From Delta-02 sp964513565 (GTDB lineage Bacteria > Desulfobacterota > Syntrophorhabdia > Syntrophorhabdales > Syntrophorhabdaceae): a stretch of DNA of 64,000 nt. Numbering within the stretch: position 1 is the stretch's first letter; the number at the start of each line of letters is the position of its first letter. Below, one piece after another: positions 45,182 through 53,135 of the stretch. The notes beneath the pieces were generated by a model, which did no database searches, was not told the DNA's origin, and saw only the letters and a list, made by a program, of their open reading frames with translations. The stretch is taken from contig CAZENE010000007.1 of the NCBI GenBank assembly GCA_964513565.1, positions 33,828 to 97,827 on the forward strand, in the 5' to 3' direction. Position numbers and translations under genes: made by a program.

Positions 45182-48046
45182 CTAAGATTTTTTGCCTGAA
45201 GCTTGAAACCTCAAACGTGAAACCGCCTCTGTTTCAGGGGTGCTTGCTTCCAAGTACTTCTTCAGAAAGACGCCGGTATAACTGTGTCCAACCGACATCA
45301 CCGCTTCGGGACTGCCCTCGGCGATGATCGTCCCGCCGCGGTCTCCCCCCTCAGGGCCAAGATCGATTATGTGATCCGCGCTTTTTATAACATCAAGATT
45401 ATGCTCGATGACTACAACGGAATTCCCGCGCTCGACGAGTTCGTTCAGGACATGAAGCAGCTTTTCTATGTCCACGAAATGCAGCCCCGTCGTCGGTTCA
45501 TCAAGAATATAGAATGTCTTCCCCGTATCCCTTTTCGACAGTTCGCGTGACAGCTTGATACGCTGCGCCTCGCCGCCGGAAAGTGTTGTCGCCGCCTGAC
45601 CAAGCCGGATATATCCCAGGCCGACATCGAAGAGGACTTTAAGTTTGCTCCGGATGTGGGGGTGTGCTTCGAAGAATTCCATGGCCTGGGTCACGGTCAT
45701 TTCCAGGATATCCGCAATGCTCTTTCCCCGGTAGAGTATCTCGAGCGTGTCCCTGTTATATCGTTTTCCCTTGCACGCCTCGCAGACGATATAGACATCC
45801 GGCAGGAACTGCATCTCAATCTTGACAAAGCCTTCGCCCGTGCATGTCTCGCATCGGCCGCCCTTGACGTTGAAACTAAAGCGTCCCTCCCGGTAACCTC
45901 GCATTCTCGATTCCGGCAGACGCGCGAAAAGCTCCCGGATGTGTGTGAAAAGGCCCGTGTACGTGGCCGGATTTGAGCGGGGCGTCCTTCCGATCGGGGA
46001 CTGGTCGATGTCGATGACCCTGTCTATTGCCTCATGCCCGTTGATGCCGTCGGATTCCCCTACCCGTTCCTTCGACCTGTACAGCTTTTGCTTTAAGGCG
46101 GGATACAGCGTATCGACAACGAGCGTGCTTTTTCCCGAACCGGAAACACCGGTCACCGCCGTGAATACGCCGAGCGGTATTTTTACGTTAATACTTTTGA
46201 GATTGTTTGCCCTGGCGCCCTTTATTGTGAGGAACCCGTTTGGCTTCCTTCTCACCGCGGGCCGTTCTATTGAAATCCTGCCGGAAACGTAAAGGCCCGT
46301 AAGCGAATCGGGATGGGCTTTAAGTTCGAGGGGAGTCCCCTGAAAGACGATATGCCCGCCATTCTCGCCTGCACCCGGACCGAGGTCGACGACATAGTCG
46401 GATGAAACGATCGCATCATAATCGTGTTCCACGACAATAACGGTGTTATCGAGATCGCGAAGGCGCCGCAGCGTTTTCAGGAGCCGGTCGTTATCTCTTT
46501 GATGCAACCCGATGCTCGGCTCATCAAGAACATAGAGCACTCCTGTCAGCCCGGAGCCTATCTGGGTGGCAAGCCGTATGCGCTGCGACTCTCCCGAGGA
46601 TAAAGTAGCGGAGTTCCGGCTGAGGCTTATGTAATCGAGGCCGACATCGAGCAGGAACTTGAGCCGAGACGTTATCTCCTTCAGTATCGACCGGGCTATC
46701 TCCTGTTCTTTCTCCGTAAGTTCTATCCTGTTGAAAAAAGCCGAACATTCTTCCATCGTCATCCGGGAGACTTCGTATATGTTGAGCCCGCCGACCCTGA
46801 CCCAGAGAATTTCTTTCCTGAGCCTGGCGCCGCTGCATTCCGGACAGGGAATGAGATTGATAAAACGCTCCAATTTTTCACGTTCATAAGGATCGGCACT
46901 TTCCCAATCCCTGCGAAGCTCTCCGATAACGCCCTCGAAAGGCTTGCCGTGGAAAACACGCCGGCCGTGAAGATCGACAAAAAATTCTATGTTTTCGCCT
47001 TTTGAGCCGTAAAGAATTGCATCCTGAACGTGTTTTGGAAGATCCCGGAAAGGCTTCCTGATGTCGATCCTGTAATGCTTTACCAAGGCCTCGAGAAAGG
47101 GCAGAAAATGAACGGGGTTCTTTTCGGCCCACGGTATTACCGCGCCATCCCGAAGGGACAGGTCGTGGTTCGGTATGACGAGCGCCGGATCAAAATATTC
47201 TTTCACACCAAGCCCCGTACATGCAGGGCATGCCCCGTACGGGTTATTGAAGGAGAACATCCGCGGAGCGATCTCGGGATAGCTTATGCCGCAGTCAGGA
47301 CAGGCAAATTTTTCGCTGAAGAGGCGCGTCTCTTTTTTGCTTTCGACCTTTACGAGGCCCCCTGCCCTGACAAGGGCGAGTTCCACGGCTTCGAACAGCC
47401 TGCGCTCAACTCCCTCCCTGATCGTGACCCTGTCCACTATGACATCTATTTCGTGCTTCTTGTTCTTGTCGAGCTCGATATCTTCGGCAAGGTCGAGTAT
47501 CTTCCCGTCTATCTTCACCTTGGTGAAGCCGTGCTGCCGCAGTTCTTCCAGTTCCTTGCGATATTCCCCTTTTCTGCCCCGTATGATCGGCGCGAGTATA
47601 GTGAGGTTTTCGCCTTTGCCCAATGCGGCGATAGCGTCCACGATCTGCGGAGCGTGCTGGCTTTTTATCTCCTTGCCGCAGCCGTAGCAGAACACATGGC
47701 CCACGCGGGCATATAGCAGGCGCATGTAATCATAGATCTCCGTGACCGTTCCGACGGTGCTGCGAGGGTTTTTGCTTATGCTCTTCTGTTCGATGCTGAT
47801 CGCAGGGGACAGGCCTTCGATGTATTCGACATCGGGCTTTTCCATAAGCTCGAGGAATTGCCGGGCATATGATGAAAGTGACTCAACGTATCTTCTCTGT
47901 CCTTCCGCGTAGATCGTATCGAAGGCCAAAGTGGATTTACCGGAACCGCTCGGCCCTGTGATAATGACCATTTTGTTTCGGGGGATCGTTACGTCGATAT
48001 TTTTGAGGTTATGTTCTTTTGCGCCTTTTACGAATATACTATCCAT
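45182..48046 (-). CDS. uvrA: Excinuclease ABC subunit UvrA
   Basis: 954 residues. Two ABC domains (GPSGSGKSTL about 31-40, GVSGSGKSTL about 640), LSSGESQR and LSGGEAQR signatures, and zinc fingers CPDC...CPAC and CETC...CEAC. It recognises DNA damage with UvrB. The C-terminal tail (about the last 12 residues, SRLRFQASGKKS) lies beyond the normal end of the family and is encoded by a heptad-type repeat (45195-45224). Confidence 0.97.
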   Translation of the reverse strand: MDSIFVKGAKEHNLKNIDVTIPRNKMVIITGPSGSGKSTLAFDTIYAEGQRRYVESLSSYARQFLELMEKPDVEYIEGLSPAISIEQKSISKNPRSTVGTVTEIYDYMRLLYARVGHVFCYGCGKEIKSQHAPQIVDAIAALGKGENLTILAPIIRGRKGEYRKELEELRQHGFTKVKIDGKILDLAEDIELDKNKKHEIDVIVDRVTIREGVERRLFEAVELALVRAGGLVKVESKKETRLFSEKFACPDCGISYPEIAPRMFSFNNPYGACPACTGLGVKEYFDPALVIPNHDLSLRDGAVIPWAEKNPVHFLPFLEALVKHYRIDIRKPFRDLPKHVQDAILYGSKGENIEFFVDLHGRRVFHGKPFEGVIGELRRDWESADPYEREKLERFINLIPCPECSGARLRKEILWVRVGGLNIYEVSRMTMEECSAFFNRIELTEKEQEIARSILKEITSRLKFLLDVGLDYISLSRNSATLSSGESQRIRLATQIGSGLTGVLYVLDEPSIGLHQRDNDRLLKTLRRLRDLDNTVIVVEHDYDAIVSSDYVVDLGPGAGENGGHIVFQGTPLELKAHPDSLTGLYVSGRISIERPAVRRKPNGFLTIKGARANNLKSINVKIPLGVFTAVTGVSGSGKSTLVVDTLYPALKQKLYRSKERVGESDGINGHEAIDRVIDIDQSPIGRTPRSNPATYTGLFTHIRELFARLPESRMRGYREGRFSFNVKGGRCETCTGEGFVKIEMQFLPDVYIVCEACKGKRYNRDTLEILYRGKSIADILEMTVTQAMEFFEAHPHIRSKLKVLFDVGLGYIRLGQAATTLSGGEAQRIKLSRELSKRDTGKTFYILDEPTTGLHFVDIEKLLHVLNELVERGNSVVVIEHNLDVIKSADHIIDLGPEGGDRGGTIIAEGSPEAVMSVGHSYTGVFLKKYLEASTPETEAVSRLRFQASGKKS
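45195..45224. repeat. Heptad-type repeat inside the 3' end of uvrA
   Basis: cctgaagcttgaaacc followed by tcaaacgtgaaacc. Fifteen bases are identical to 22538-22552. Confidence 0.5.
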
Positions 48047-48201
48047 TGTATGTGCTCAATTCCTTTTTGAGCGTAACAGTATATCAGAAATACGATGGTA
48101 TTTCAAAGCTCGGACCGTGGGGCAAATTGTTGCAACCCTACAGGAAATATGGTGTAATGACCCATTATATCCATTAATATCGCGCCCAAAGAGAGATTAC
48201 A

Positions 48202-48849
48202 GTGAACCTGAAAAAGGACCCAAATTATTATAAGCATGCCAAGATCAAACTTCTTGAAATGCTCCCGTCGCTTAAGGGCAGGTTCCTCGAGATCGGCTGC
48301 GGTGAAGGGGCGACTCTCGAATATTTGAGAGCGGCCGGGGCGGACTTCGTCGCAGGTGTAGACATCAATGCCGAGGCGATCAGGGCAGCCGGGCATAAGG
48401 ATCTTGACCTGGCGCTTGCGGCAGATATCGAAAGGGACGAGCTTCCTTTCTCGACCCGGGAGTTTGACGTTATTATCCTGGCCGATGTGCTCGAACACCT
48501 GGTCGAGCCTTGGGAAGCCCTGAGAACAATATCCGGTTACCTTAAGGATAACGGTCATTTATTGATAAGCATCCCGAATGTCCGGCACTACAGGGTTGTT
48601 CGGGACCTTGTGTTTCGCGATAAATGGGAATACGAGGATTCAGGCATTCTCGACAGTACTCATATGCGGTTCTTCACGCTAAAAGAAACGAAGAAACTCC
48701 TTGAATACGCAGGACTTGAAATATCGAGGCTCAAATGGAAGATACGGGCCAACAATAGCTTGAAAATATTGAACACGATATCGCTCAACCGCCTGCGGCC
48801 TTTTCTCATTTTTCAATACCATATACTGGCGGTTAAAAAAGGGTCCTGA
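48202..48849 (+). CDS. Class I SAM-dependent methyltransferase
   Basis: 215 residues from a GTG start. SAM motif EIGCGEGATLEYL, acidic VDIN, and the ADVLEHLVEPW block typical of Methyltransf_11/23 enzymes of cell-surface glycan or small-molecule pathways. Substrate unknown. Divergent from uvrA; a promoter for the next operon follows. Confidence 0.87.
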   Translation: MNLKKDPNYYKHAKIKLLEMLPSLKGRFLEIGCGEGATLEYLRAAGADFVAGVDINAEAIRAAGHKDLDLALAADIERDELPFSTREFDVIILADVLEHLVEPWEALRTISGYLKDNGHLLISIPNVRHYRVVRDLVFRDKWEYEDSGILDSTHMRFFTLKETKKLLEYAGLEISRLKWKIRANNSLKILNTISLNRLRPFLIFQYHILAVKKGS

Positions 48850-48881
48850 GCCCGAAAGTCATCCGTGCCGAACTTTGCCCC

Positions 48882-48918
48882 TTGCCCGGAGTGCTCTGGT
48901 GCGCTTATAATTATAAGC
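48882..48918 (+). promoter_or_regulatory. Promoter with a 16-bp palindrome upstream of the YeeE operon
   Basis: TTGCCC (48882-48887), 18-nt spacer, TATAAT (48906-48911). The -10 lies within a perfect 16-bp palindrome gcttataattataagc (48903-48918), so it may also be an operator. Confidence 0.6.
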
Positions 48919-48957
48919 AATGACAGGAGACAATATCATCTTTGAAAGGAGGCGTCC

Positions 48958-49485
48958 ATGGATGACCGTCAGGAACCGAAGGGTTGGAATCCCTATATCG
49001 CCGGGGCCCTCACCGGTCTTCTTCTGGTCCTTTCCGTATGGGTTGCGGGGAAATACTTCGGTGCATCGACCACGTTTGTCAGAGGCGCCGGGTTTCTCGA
49101 ACTCACGTTTTCAGCGGAACGGGTCGCGAGAATGGAATATTTCCTTAAAGAACTCCCTAAAATTGACTGGCAGTGGATGTTCGTCATCGGCATCTTCTTT
49201 GGCTCGCTCATCTCGTCGTTAACATCACGGTCGTTTCGCTGGCAGGCGCCTCCCGAAATGTGGGAGCGACGGTTCGGGCCAGGCAAGCTTAAACGCGGCA
49301 TTGTCGCATTCTTCGGCGGGGCTGTGGCCATGTTCGGGGCGCGCCTCGCGGATGGCTGACCGAGCGGCCATGGGCTGAGCGGTTCGCTCCAGCTGGCTGT
49401 AAGCGGTTATATTTCCCTTATCTGCTTTTTCGTAGGGGGCCTTATCGTAGCCAACCTTATCTATCGGGGAGGTACAAAAAAATGA
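48958..49485 (+). CDS. YeeE/YedE-type transporter, probable selenoprotein (Sec at in-frame TGA)
   Basis: Conventional translation stops at TGA 49357-49359 after 133 residues. Reading TGA as Sec134 gives 175 residues ending at TGA 49483-49485, overlapping the next ATG by 4 nt. The sequence around the TGA reads GARLADG-U-PSGHGLSG; YeeE/YedE (DUF395) proteins have Cys at that point in GC(T/P)SGHG. The 42 codons after TGA encode the expected membrane helices (SLQLAVSGYISLICFF). A hairpin fitting bacterial SECIS rules follows. Members import thiosulfate or other sulfur species, some linked to selenium; the chalcogen residue would be in the conduction path. Ribosome site gaaaggaggcg. A nonsense mutation is the alternative. 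Confidence 0.82.
49357..49392 (+). promoter_or_regulatory. Sec UGA codon and candidate bacterial SECIS hairpin
   Basis: TGA at 49357-49359. The hairpin has the 5' arm ctgagcg (49375-49381), apical loop gtt (49382-49384) and the 3' arm cgctccag (49385-49392) with one bulged C. The loop begins with G, lies 22 nt after the UGA, and the upper stem has seven pairs; these fit published criteria for bacterial SECIS elements (loop 3-14 nt, G among the first two loop bases, 16-37 nt from UGA). Confidence 0.7.
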
Positions 49486-50009
49486 TCGACCTTATCTATG
49501 GCTTGATAACCGGCGTTATTTTTGGCTTCCTGCTTCAGAAGGCCCGCGTCATCCGCTATGACAAGCAATTGGCCGCACTAAGGCTTATGGACATGACGAT
49601 CGTAAAATATATGTTTACGACCGTTCTGGTCGCGATGATCGGGGTTTACTTGCTCAAAGACCTGGGACTTGCAAAACTTTCCATTAAAACAACCTCTCTC
49701 GGGGGAAACATACTGGGCGGTCTTATATTCGGGGCCGGATGGGCGTTATTCGGCTATTGCCCGGGCACGTCACTTGGCGCGCTGGGCGAAGGGCGTTATG
49801 ATGCCGTATGGGGGGTAATCGGCATGCTTGGCGGGGCCGCACTTTTTGCCGAGCTATTTCCCCTCATAAAGAGAACGGTCTTGACATGGGGCAATTACGG
49901 AAAGATCACACTTCCCCAGATACTCGGAATAAACCACTGGATAGTCATCGCAATAATGGTCGTTTTGGGGTTGATCATGTTCTGGTTTTTTGAAAAAAAA
50001 GGGTTATGA
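49482..50009 (+). CDS. YeeE/YedE-type transporter, second half
   Basis: 175 residues, about five membrane helices. It carries the other family motif with its Cys, FGYCPGTSLGALGEGRYDAVWG. Full-length YeeE is a fusion of two such halves; here they are separate, coupled genes of equal length (both 175 residues if the first contains Sec). Together they would form one pore with a Sec/Cys relay. Ribosome site ggggagg. Confidence 0.88.
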   Translation: MIDLIYGLITGVIFGFLLQKARVIRYDKQLAALRLMDMTIVKYMFTTVLVAMIGVYLLKDLGLAKLSIKTTSLGGNILGGLIFGAGWALFGYCPGTSLGALGEGRYDAVWGVIGMLGGAALFAELFPLIKRTVLTWGNYGKITLPQILGINHWIVIAIMVVLGLIMFWFFEKKGL

Positions 50010-50013
50010 AATA

Positions 50014-50104
50014 GTTCCATGTTCAACGGTCCACGTTCCAGGCAAACAAATATCTTTAATTCGGAATAATCTTTCCGTGAAACGTTGAACGTAGAACGTT
50101 GAAC
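50014..50104. repeat. Heptamer inverted repeat, locus E
   Basis: The left arm (50014-50040) has units gttccat, gttcaac, ggtccac; the right arm (50076-50104) has the inverse cgttgaa, cgtagaa, cgttgaa. A small cgga/tccg hairpin lies inside. It sits between two co-directional genes. Confidence 0.7.
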
Positions 50105-50125
50105 ACCAATTTGCCGGAGGCAAAT

Positions 50126-51553
50126 ATGAGTGAACGACTTGTTGTTATCGGTGGGGTGGCGGCGGGAATGAGCGCGGCGAGCAGTTTCAAGCGGCTGAAA
50201 CCCGAAGCAGAAGCGATCGTGCTGGAAAAGGACCATTTTATCTCGTATGGTGCCTGCAGCCTGCCTTACTACATCTCGGACGAGATCAATGACATCAACA
50301 CGCTCTTGTCCCTTACTCCGGAGGTAGCAGAAAAAGAACGCGGTATTTCGGTGCTTACACGGCACGAAGCGGTATCGATCGATCCGGCCGCGAAGACGGT
50401 AACGGCCATTGACTTGAATGGAAACCAGGAGAAAACCATTCCCTACGACAAGCTCGTCATAGCAACCGGGGCATTGCCGATCCGCCCTGCCTTCCCCGGG
50501 GTTGACCTGGAGCACGTTTTTACCCTGCGGGACCTTCATGACGGTGTTGAGATCAAGAAATTTATCGATCGCTGGTCATCTTTCGAGCCGTGCATCGGGC
50601 AGATGTGCGTGTACGAAAACTTCTTTGGCGTTAAGAAGAGACCCCTGCAGGCAGTGATAGTGGGAGGCGGGTCCATAGGGATGGAGATGTGCGAGTCCTT
50701 GAGGAAAAGGGACGCCGAGGTAACCGTCTTTGAGAAAATGGACAGGGTGCTCGGCACAATGGACACGAGCATTACCGACATTGTCGAAGAGCGGATCGGT
50801 GCGGAAGGCGTAAGACTTAAAAAAGGGTGCTCCGTTGAGGCATTCGAATCGGATGATCATAAGGTTTCCCGGGTAGCGACCGATAAAGGTATATTCATTG
50901 CAGACATGGTGCTTCTCGTGATAGGGGCACGGCCAAACACATCCCTTGCCGTGGATATAAAGATGGAACTTGGCGCAGCAGGGGCAATAAAGGTGGATGA
51001 CCATCTTCGGACAAGCATACCCGATATTTATGCCGCCGGTGACTGTGCCGAGACCAAACATATCGTTACCGGGAAGAAGGTTTATATCCCGCTTGGTGCA
51101 ACCGCGAACAAACAGGGCCGCATAGCCGGCGAAAATGCCGCGGGAATGACGAATGTCTTTGAAGGCGTCGCGGGAACCGCGGTAACAAAGATCTTCGACC
51201 TGGAAGTGGCCCGGACAGGTCTTGCTCCTCTCGAGGCATCACGAGAGGGTCTTGACTTTTTCGTATCCACCATAAAGGGCAGGTCCCGAAGCAGTTCATA
51301 TCCGGAAGGAAAACGAATAACCGTTACGTACATTGTTGAAAAAGGTTCCGGAAGGCTGCTCGGCGCGCAGATGGTGGGGGCTGAGGGCGTCGCCCACCGG
51401 ATTGACACGCTTGCAACGGCCCTTTACAACACTATGGCGGTCTCCGATATTGCCCGTCTCGATCTGGCGTATGCCCCGCCTTTCGCTACGGTATGGGACC
51501 CCATACTGGTTGCCGCGAATGTAGCAGTGAAAAGATTGCAAAATGAGAAATAA
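50126..51553 (+). CDS. FAD/NAD-dependent CoA-disulfide reductase-like protein
   Basis: 475 residues from the ATG at 50126 (ggagg at 50116-50120). FAD motif GGVAAGMSAAS, redox Cys in SYGACSLPYY (the single-Cys CoA-disulfide/NADH oxidase/persulfide reductase site), NAD motif GGGSIGMEM, second FAD motif YAAGDCAET. Next to a sulfur transporter it most likely reduces CoA-persulfide or polysulfide. In some anaerobes relatives are themselves selenoproteins; here the site is Cys. Confidence 0.9.
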   Translation: MSERLVVIGGVAAGMSAASSFKRLKPEAEAIVLEKDHFISYGACSLPYYISDEINDINTLLSLTPEVAEKERGISVLTRHEAVSIDPAAKTVTAIDLNGNQEKTIPYDKLVIATGALPIRPAFPGVDLEHVFTLRDLHDGVEIKKFIDRWSSFEPCIGQMCVYENFFGVKKRPLQAVIVGGGSIGMEMCESLRKRDAEVTVFEKMDRVLGTMDTSITDIVEERIGAEGVRLKKGCSVEAFESDDHKVSRVATDKGIFIADMVLLVIGARPNTSLAVDIKMELGAAGAIKVDDHLRTSIPDIYAAGDCAETKHIVTGKKVYIPLGATANKQGRIAGENAAGMTNVFEGVAGTAVTKIFDLEVARTGLAPLEASREGLDFFVSTIKGRSRSSSYPEGKRITVTYIVEKGSGRLLGAQMVGAEGVAHRIDTLATALYNTMAVSDIARLDLAYAPPFATVWDPILVAANVAVKRLQNEK

Positions 51554-51602
51554 ACATAGTATAAAATGAAAAGGTGTCAAGTACCGGGGCAAAGGTCAAT
51601 GC

Positions 51603-52085
51603 GTGTTACATAATATCTTGTCAACAGTCCAGGAACGCATTTCGATGATCGAAAGATCACAATGGGGTAATGGTCTAAGTCCTGAGGACATGGAACAGTT
51701 TGCCCAGTACCTCTACGTGGCCACCGCCCAGCCACAGGAGATCATGTTCAACGAAGGGGCCCGGGAGCCCTACATGTGTTTCATTTCGCAGGGCCTTGTC
51801 AGGGTCACAAAGGGCGATTCCAAAAAAAATATCAAAACTATATGCGATATCGGGGCGGGAAGAAGCGTGGGGGAGATGAGCATCATTGACGGCCTGCCCC
51901 GTTCTGCGACCGCACGGGCAGTGGAGGAAACCGTCGTGCTTGTATTGACGAAGGACAATTTTGACTGCCTTATAAAGGACAACCCCAGGCTGGGCATAAT
52001 TCTTTTCAAGAAGCTGGCCCAGATGATCAGCCATCGCCTGCGTGTATCGGACTGGATGCTCGCGGAATATATTTATGAAGAATAA
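51603..52085 (+). CDS. Cyclic-nucleotide-binding-domain protein without DNA-binding domain
   Basis: 160 residues from GTG 51603 (ATG 51645 is an alternative). A Crp-like beta-roll with GRSVGEMSIIDGLPRSATARA. The C-terminus ends after the first long helix, with no helix-turn-helix, so it is probably a ligand-binding regulator acting by protein contact. It follows the reductase by 49 nt. Confidence 0.82.
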   Translation: MLHNILSTVQERISMIERSQWGNGLSPEDMEQFAQYLYVATAQPQEIMFNEGAREPYMCFISQGLVRVTKGDSKKNIKTICDIGAGRSVGEMSIIDGLPRSATARAVEETVVLVLTKDNFDCLIKDNPRLGIILFKKLAQMISHRLRVSDWMLAEYIYEE

Positions 52086-52121
52086 CAGACAACAGGCTAT
52101 GGGGATTCCGTTGCGTATTGC

Positions 52122-52553
52122 CTATCGCCCATTTTTAGCCATATATCCTGACTGACATTTCGGGCATCTCTTGCCGGTCATCTCAAGAAATGTCCTCACA
52201 TGGTCCGATTTGCACCGGGGACATGCTATCGTGTCCTTTCTCAGGTCAAGCCCGAATTGATCAAGGCAATTCATGCAGACGCAAGCGGATACGTAGCCTA
52301 TCCGCTCTTCCATGATATCGATCAACTCCTGACAGCCGTCGGAATCATTAAACTGAAATGATTCTTCGTCATCGAGCAATATTCTGGCCACCGCTTGCCG
52401 TTCATTTCTGTCCTTGAGCGGCACCCGTACCCCGTATTCATTCTTTAAATAGAGATACCCTCCATGAGATTCATCAAGGGAGTAACCGCATATATTGCAG
52501 CGATATCCGTAGATGGTGCCGCATGCGTGGGCTTCAACTTTTACTGGAGTCAT
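52122..52553 (-). CDS. Zinc-ribbon protein of unknown function
   Basis: 143 residues from the ATG at 52553 (aagga upstream). Four Cys pairs: CNIC near residue 20, CVCMNC, CPRC and a terminal CPKC. A metal-binding protein that may bind nucleic acid or protein; no family recognised. Its start lies 20 nt inside the end of the deoxyribosyltransferase-like gene, so the two are coupled. Confidence 0.65.
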   Translation of the reverse strand: MTPVKVEAHACGTIYGYRCNICGYSLDESHGGYLYLKNEYGVRVPLKDRNERQAVARILLDDEESFQFNDSDGCQELIDIMEERIGYVSACVCMNCLDQFGLDLRKDTIACPRCKSDHVRTFLEMTGKRCPKCQSGYMAKNGR

Positions 52554-53013
52554 AACCGTACCGTTCCTTTGAGATGCAATACCATTCAATCATATGCGCA
52601 AGCTTTGATACCTGTTCGTCATCCGGTATATTATCAAAACGTTCCCGGGCGGCACCGATGAGCATTGCATTCGCTCCGGCGCAATCCGACTTTGATATGA
52701 GAATGACCGGTTTGCCGATCGCATTGGCATACCCCACTTCAAAAGCCACACCAGTATCTCCGTCATCTATGAGCGCAAGTACGATATCGCACTCTTCGAG
52801 CATTTTAATGCATGTATCCTTCACAACCCGGCTGAGCTTCAGCTTTGTTTCCCTGTTTCCTTCGATGTTGGGAGTATCGAGAAAGGGGTCGATGATGCCG
52901 ACCGCTTTTCCGTATTCGGTCTGTCCCAGCGCTGTCCGCAGTTTTTCAAGGAACAGGTTTTTGAATTGCTCCTGAAATTCATTGAAACAAGGATGAGCGA
53001 AATAGATGTACAT
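52534..53013 (-). CDS. Nucleoside 2-deoxyribosyltransferase-like protein
   Basis: 159 residues. It begins MYIYFAHPCFNEFQ and has the CDIVLALID and DTGVAFEVGYANAIGKPVI blocks; Asp and Glu in D-x-G-V-A-F-E-x-G are the usual catalytic residues. Relatives cleave or exchange N-glycosidic bonds of nucleosides, or are nucleotide hydrolases in immunity and effector systems. Role here unclear. Confidence 0.8.
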   Translation of the reverse strand: MYIYFAHPCFNEFQEQFKNLFLEKLRTALGQTEYGKAVGIIDPFLDTPNIEGNRETKLKLSRVVKDTCIKMLEECDIVLALIDDGDTGVAFEVGYANAIGKPVILISKSDCAGANAMLIGAARERFDNIPDDEQVSKLAHMIEWYCISKERYGYDSSKS

Positions 53014-53135
53014 GAGAGACCCCGTCCTTTGCCACCAGATTTGTTCCTAAAATCAATATATTGGGAATTGGAAATGTACGCAAGATGTAGAATTAATTTA
53101 CAGATAGTGCAGTTTTACATCTATCTTCCGTGGTC

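Noticed and set aside
45097..45327. Short frame between ogt and uvrA
   Set aside because: Mostly antisense to the uvrA 3' end, no ribosome site.
49357..49359. Reading this TGA as a plain stop or a nonsense mutation
   Set aside because: The frame continues for 42 codons with family-conserved sequence, ends in a 4-nt overlap with the next gene, and a SECIS-like hairpin is correctly placed. Not fully excluded.
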